A DNA stretch of 7,459 nucleotides from an uncultured Selenomonadales bacterium (GTDB lineage: Bacteria; Bacillota; Negativicutes; Selenomonadales; Selenomonadaceae): positions 1 to 7,459 of the forward strand of contig CALGGV010000019.1 of the NCBI GenBank assembly GCA_937915725.1. Reading direction: 5' to 3'. Position 1 is the first letter of the stretch. The number at the start of each line of letters is the position of its first letter. Shown here piece after piece: positions 5,934 through 7,459 of this stretch. The notes beneath the pieces were generated by a model. It saw only the letters and a list, made by a program, of their open reading frames with translations. It was not told the origin of the DNA and searched no databases. The translations under genes were made by a program, and so were the position numbers.

Positions 5934-7055
5934 ATGATAATTGGTGTATCTAAGGAAATTAAAAACAATGAAAATCGCGTAGGCTTGACGCCGGCTGGAA
6001 CTGAAACTTTGATTAAAGCCGGTCACAAAGTTTTAATCGAAAAAGAAGGCGGCATTGGCAGCGGCTTTTCTGATGAAGATTATAAAGCTGTCGGCGCAGA
6101 AATTATTTCTGACAAAAAAGAAATTTTTGACAGCGCAGAAATGATTATCAAAGTTAAAGAGCCGCTTGAATCCGAATACGAACTTTTTCACGAAGGGCAA
6201 ATTTTATTTACCTACCTGCACCTTGCTCCGGAACCTGCACTTACAAAGGTGTTGCTTGATAAAAAAGTTACGGGTATTGCCTATGAAACGGTTGTTGGAC
6301 GCGACGGAAAAACCTTGCCGCTTTTAGCTCCAATGAGTGAAATTGCGGGGCGTATGTCAATTCAAATTGGCGTACATTTTCTTGAAAGTCGCTACGGCGG
6401 GCGCGGCGTTTTATTGGGCGGAGTTAGCGGCGTGGCGGCAGGGCAAGTCGTAATTATCGGCGGCGGAATTGTTGGAACAAACGCGGCGAAAATGGCTGTG
6501 GGACTCGGCGCACGTGTTACGATTATTGATTTATCTATTGATAGACTTCGTTACCTTGATGATATTTTTGGCGGGCGTGTTTGCACTGTCATTTCAAACA
6601 GTTATAATATTTCTGAATGGACAAAACAGGCAGATTTACTTGTTGGCGCGGTTTTAATTCCCGGCGCAAAAACTCCAAAACTTGTTACAGAAAAAATGGT
6701 TAGCGAAATGAAAAAGGGCGCGGTAATTGTTGACGTTGCGATAGATCAAGGCGGTTCTGTTGAAACTTGCGATAAAGTCACAACGCACGATAACCCAACT
6801 TTTGAAAAATTCGGCGTAATTCATTATTCGGTTGCAAATATCCCGGGCGCGGTTGCGCGTACTTCGACGCTTGCTTTGACAAATGCAACTTTACCCTACG
6901 CGCTGAAAATTGCAAATAACGGCTGGAAAAATGCCTGCGCGGCTGATTTGGGGCTTGCCAAAGGTTTAAATACGATTGACGGCAAATTGACGAATAGGGC
7001 AGTTGCTGACGCGCTTAACCTTGAATTTACAGATTTTGAAAATTATCTTAAATAA
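5934..7055 (+). CDS. ald: Alanine dehydrogenase (NAD-dependent)
   Basis: Cytoplasmic enzyme that interconverts L-alanine plus NAD with pyruvate, ammonia and NADH, linking amino-acid use to central metabolism. It has 373 residues, normal for Ald. Seen: N-terminal MIIGVSKEIKNNENRVGLTP with substrate residue R15, catalytic lysine K75 in IKVKEP, catalytic H96 in LHLAPEP, the SEIAGRMS segment (135-142), the Rossmann motif GGGIVGTNAA (176-185), D199 after the second strand favouring NAD over NADP, and catalytic D271 in VAIDQGG. The C-terminal part (about 305-345) has the expected VANIPGAVARTST segment. ATG 5934 has AAGGGAG ten bases upstream. The last 11 codons including the stop are copied in the downstream tandem repeat. 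There is no terminator between the stop codon and the antitoxin promoter four bases later, so ald mRNA probably reads into that element. Confidence 0.97.
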   Translation: MIIGVSKEIKNNENRVGLTPAGTETLIKAGHKVLIEKEGGIGSGFSDEDYKAVGAEIISDKKEIFDSAEMIIKVKEPLESEYELFHEGQILFTYLHLAPEPALTKVLLDKKVTGIAYETVVGRDGKTLPLLAPMSEIAGRMSIQIGVHFLESRYGGRGVLLGGVSGVAAGQVVIIGGGIVGTNAAKMAVGLGARVTIIDLSIDRLRYLDDIFGGRVCTVISNSYNISEWTKQADLLVGAVLIPGAKTPKLVTEKMVSEMKKGAVIVDVAIDQGGSVETCDKVTTHDNPTFEKFGVIHYSVANIPGAVARTSTLALTNATLPYALKIANNGWKNACAADLGLAKGLNTIDGKLTNRAVADALNLEFTDFENYLK

Positions 7056-7059
7056 AAAA

Positions 7060-7088
7060 TTGACAGTTTTAGGGTAAAAAATTATAAT
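7060..7088 (+). promoter_or_regulatory. Perfect consensus promoter of antitoxin sRNA, copy 1
   Basis: TTGACA (7060-7065), a 17-base spacer, TATAAT (7083-7088): full match to the housekeeping consensus at both hexamers and optimal spacing, with an A/T-rich stretch upstream. It begins four bases after the ald stop codon. Transcription should start near 7095. No Shine-Dalgarno sequence and substantial reading frame follow, which points to an RNA gene. Confidence 0.88.
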
Positions 7089-7091
7089 TCC

Positions 7092-7123
7092 AAAAGAAAA
7101 ACACCCCGTCTTTCGGCGGAGTG
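7092..7123 (-). terminator. Minus-strand intrinsic terminator (toxin mRNA), copy 1
   Basis: On the minus strand the stem CACTCCGCC (7123-7115), loop GAAA and GACGGGGTG (7110-7102), with one mismatch and one wobble, is followed by TTTTTCTTTT (7101-7092). This is a strong rho-independent shape for a transcript entering from the right. Its U-tract overlaps the predicted 5' end of the plus-strand sRNA. Confidence 0.75.
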
Positions 7124-7219
7124 CTTTCCGGTACTCGATAAACGGTTGCTCATTTGGAGTTAATGCATAGATTTTTTGCTAAGTCGCCTTGCTTTAGTAG
7201 AGCTTAGGCGGCTGTTTTT
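7095..7219 (+). ncRNA. Predicted type I antitoxin antisense RNA, copy 1
   Basis: About 125 nt, bounded by a perfect promoter (-10 at 7083-7088) and an intrinsic terminator (7182-7219). It encodes no convincing protein. Its 5' end matches the end of the converging minus-strand transcript and its 3' end reaches into the last codons of the small hydrophobic reading frame, so it is complementary to the toxin mRNA 3' region over nearly its full length. That is the geometry of RatA acting on txpA mRNA in Bacillus. It differs from copy 2 by one base (7114), in a hairpin loop, so it should still pair with mRNA from the copy 2 toxin. The 5' half can form either of two overlapping hairpins (7102-7123 or 7119-7136). 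The exact 5' end is estimated. Antitoxin function is inferred. Confidence 0.65.
7182..7219 (+). terminator. Plus-strand intrinsic terminator (antitoxin and ald), copy 1
   Basis: Outer stem AGTCGCCT (7182-7189) with AGGCGGCT (7206-7213), one G-U wobble; inner stem GCTTT (7191-7195) with AGAGC (7199-7203) around loop AGT; then G and TTTTT (7215-7219). Serves the sRNA and probably also ald read-through transcripts. The stem overlaps the toxin stop codon on the other strand. Confidence 0.8.
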
Positions 7220-7239
7220 GTGCCTATTATCAGCACCAC
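7204..7239 (-). pseudogene. Toxin C-terminal remnant, copy 1
   Basis: Reads VVLIIGTKTAA then TAA on the minus strand, identical to the tail in copy 2. Upstream in this frame (to the right) the sequence passes into the copied ald tail antisense and repeat sequence, with no ATG before an in-frame stop at 7398-7400, so no intact toxin exists here. It appears to be a by-product of the tandem duplication that left the antitoxin gene complete. Confidence 0.6.
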
Positions 7240-7279
7240 GATGAATTTACAGATTTTGAAAATTATTTTAAGTAAAAAA

Positions 7280-7308
7280 TTGACAGTTTTAGGGTAAAAA
7301 ATTATAAT
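7280..7308 (+). promoter_or_regulatory. Perfect consensus promoter of antitoxin sRNA, copy 2
   Basis: TTGACA (7280-7285), 17 bases, TATAAT (7303-7308). Both hexamers and the whole spacer are identical to copy 1; none of the four differences between the copies touches them. Predicted start near 7315. Confidence 0.88.
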
Positions 7309-7311
7309 TTC

Positions 7312-7343
7312 AAAAGAAAAACACCCCGTCTTTTGGCGGAGTG
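7312..7343 (-). terminator. Minus-strand intrinsic terminator (toxin mRNA), copy 2
   Basis: Same hairpin as copy 1 with loop AAAA in place of GAAA (7334 difference), followed by TTTTTCTTTT on the minus strand (7321-7312). This would end the mRNA of the toxin whose reading frame stops at 7424. Confidence 0.75.
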
Positions 7344-7439
7344 CTTTCCGGTACTCGATAAACGGTTGCTCATTTGGAGTTAATGCATAGATTTTTTGCT
7401 AAGTCGCCTTGCTTTAGTAGAGCTTAGGCGGCTGTTTTT
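7315..7439 (+). ncRNA. Predicted type I antitoxin antisense RNA, copy 2
   Basis: About 125 nt between the copy 2 promoter and terminator, one base different from copy 1. It is cis-antisense to the 3' part of the toxin gene that enters from the right edge: it covers the whole 3' UTR and about five codons. The usual outcome for such pairs is a duplex cut by RNase III with loss of toxin mRNA, here inferred from layout only. Confidence 0.65.
7402..7439 (+). terminator. Plus-strand intrinsic terminator of antitoxin sRNA, copy 2
   Basis: Identical to the copy 1 terminator: 8-bp outer stem (7402-7409 with 7426-7433), inner stem and loop, then G and TTTTT (7435-7439). Confidence 0.8.
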
Positions 7440-7459
7440 GTGCCTATTATCAGCACCAC
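7424..7459 (-). CDS. Small hydrophobic peptide toxin, C-terminal end only (holin-like/TxpA type)
   Basis: Eleven residues, VVLIIGTKTAA, and a TAA stop are visible; the 5' part lies beyond the window edge. A run of Val, Leu and Ile ending in a short basic tail is what the end of a single-helix membrane peptide looks like, as in TxpA, BsrG and the putative holin-like toxins (Hol_Tox). After the stop comes a 3' UTR of about 100 bases with two hairpins and an intrinsic terminator, fully covered by a plus-strand sRNA. The call rests mainly on that layout and on recall of similar 3' regions in such toxin genes, since 11 residues cannot prove a family. The alternative is an unrelated short open frame. 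Confidence 0.5.
   Translation of the reverse strand: MVLIIGTKTAA

Larger units (their letters stand above)
7022..7241. repeat. 220-bp tandem repeat, copy 1 (ald tail plus antitoxin gene)
   Basis: The sequence from 7022 recurs from 7242 with a period of exactly 220 bases. Copy 1 begins inside ald, 11 codons from its end, and contains one sRNA promoter, one sRNA gene, convergent terminators and the tail of a small reverse reading frame. Against copy 2 it has four differences in 218 compared positions, all transitions: 7047 C/T, 7052 A/G, 7090 C/T and 7114 C/T. The last 125 or so bases are identical. Confidence 0.97.
7242..7459. repeat. 220-bp tandem repeat, copy 2 (runs to window edge)
   Basis: Second copy of the unit, 218 bases visible. 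Its ald tail is out of context, not joined to an ald gene, and would read YFK in place of YLK before the stop. Promoter, sRNA body and both terminators are intact. Since the small reverse reading frame in this copy is open to the window edge, this is probably the copy joined to the full toxin gene. Further copies beyond the window cannot be excluded. Confidence 0.95.

Noticed and set aside
7082..7153. 23-codon minus-strand ORF (MSNRLSSTGKHSAERRGVFL and on)
   Set aside because: It runs straight through the minus-strand terminator hairpin and lacks a ribosome site; such frames are a common by-product of this terminator type.
7163..7207. 14-codon plus-strand ORF MHRFFAKSPCFSRA within the sRNA
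   Set aside because: GGAG lies too close to the ATG and the frame ends inside the terminator stem. A peptide cannot be excluded but nothing supports it.
7241..7297. 18-codon plus-strand ORF beginning with the ATG created at the repeat junction
   Set aside because: No Shine-Dalgarno sequence; it is the ald tail read in a different frame and exists only because of the junction base.
7022..7459. Template/variable repeat pair of a diversity-generating retroelement
   Set aside because: The copies sit in tandem, the differences are not concentrated at adenines, no reverse transcriptase is present and ald is not a variable-protein gene.
7022..7459. CRISPR array, integron attC sites or insertion sequence
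   Set aside because: Only two long units with no spacers, no integrase or transposase frame and no terminal inverted repeats or target duplications. The internal promoters and terminators explain the structure better.

Overview
The window looks like a chromosomal segment of a low-GC member of the Bacillota, probably an anaerobe. A Negativicutes or Clostridia origin is my best guess, made from the gene set (a FhaA-type FHA protein beside PP2C phosphatase, PASTA kinase and RsgA; Rrf2 beside a NifS-type desulfurase) and the base composition. I could not test it.

Left part (1-1428): a cysteine desulfurase on the minus strand, cut by the window edge, and an Rrf2/IscR-like regulator on the plus strand face away from each other across about 100 bp. 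Both promoters can be read there, and a perfect 6-3-6 palindrome lies between the -35 and -10 of the desulfurase promoter. The regulator probably senses Fe-S or cysteine status and controls the desulfurase.

Middle (1406-5744, minus strand): one operon in the order FHA-domain protein, PP2C phosphatase, PASTA-domain Ser/Thr kinase, RsgA GTPase. It has a readable promoter upstream and a hairpin terminator that sits inside the 3' end of the regulator gene. Kinase, phosphatase and phosphothreonine reader form a signalling module for cell-wall and growth control. RsgA is a 30S ribosome-assembly GTPase translated by coupling to the kinase. A heptanucleotide tandem repeat lies at the rsgA 3' end.

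Right part (5745-7459): an alanine dehydrogenase on the plus strand, followed by the most interesting segment. A 220-bp unit that includes the last 11 codons of ald is repeated in tandem; the second copy runs to the window edge. Each copy carries a perfect consensus sigma-70/sigma-A promoter (TTGACA, 17 bp, TATAAT), about 125 bp of structured non-coding sequence and an intrinsic terminator, all on the plus strand. On the minus strand each copy has the 3' end of a very short hydrophobic reading frame (ending VVLIIGTKTAA) followed by its own intrinsic terminator. I read this as a type I toxin-antitoxin locus of the TxpA/RatA or holin-like-toxin kind: a small membrane-peptide toxin whose 5' part lies beyond the window, converging on an antisense RNA antitoxin. 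The antitoxin gene is duplicated, while the first copy keeps only the toxin tail. No CRISPR array, tRNA, rRNA or transposase was seen.
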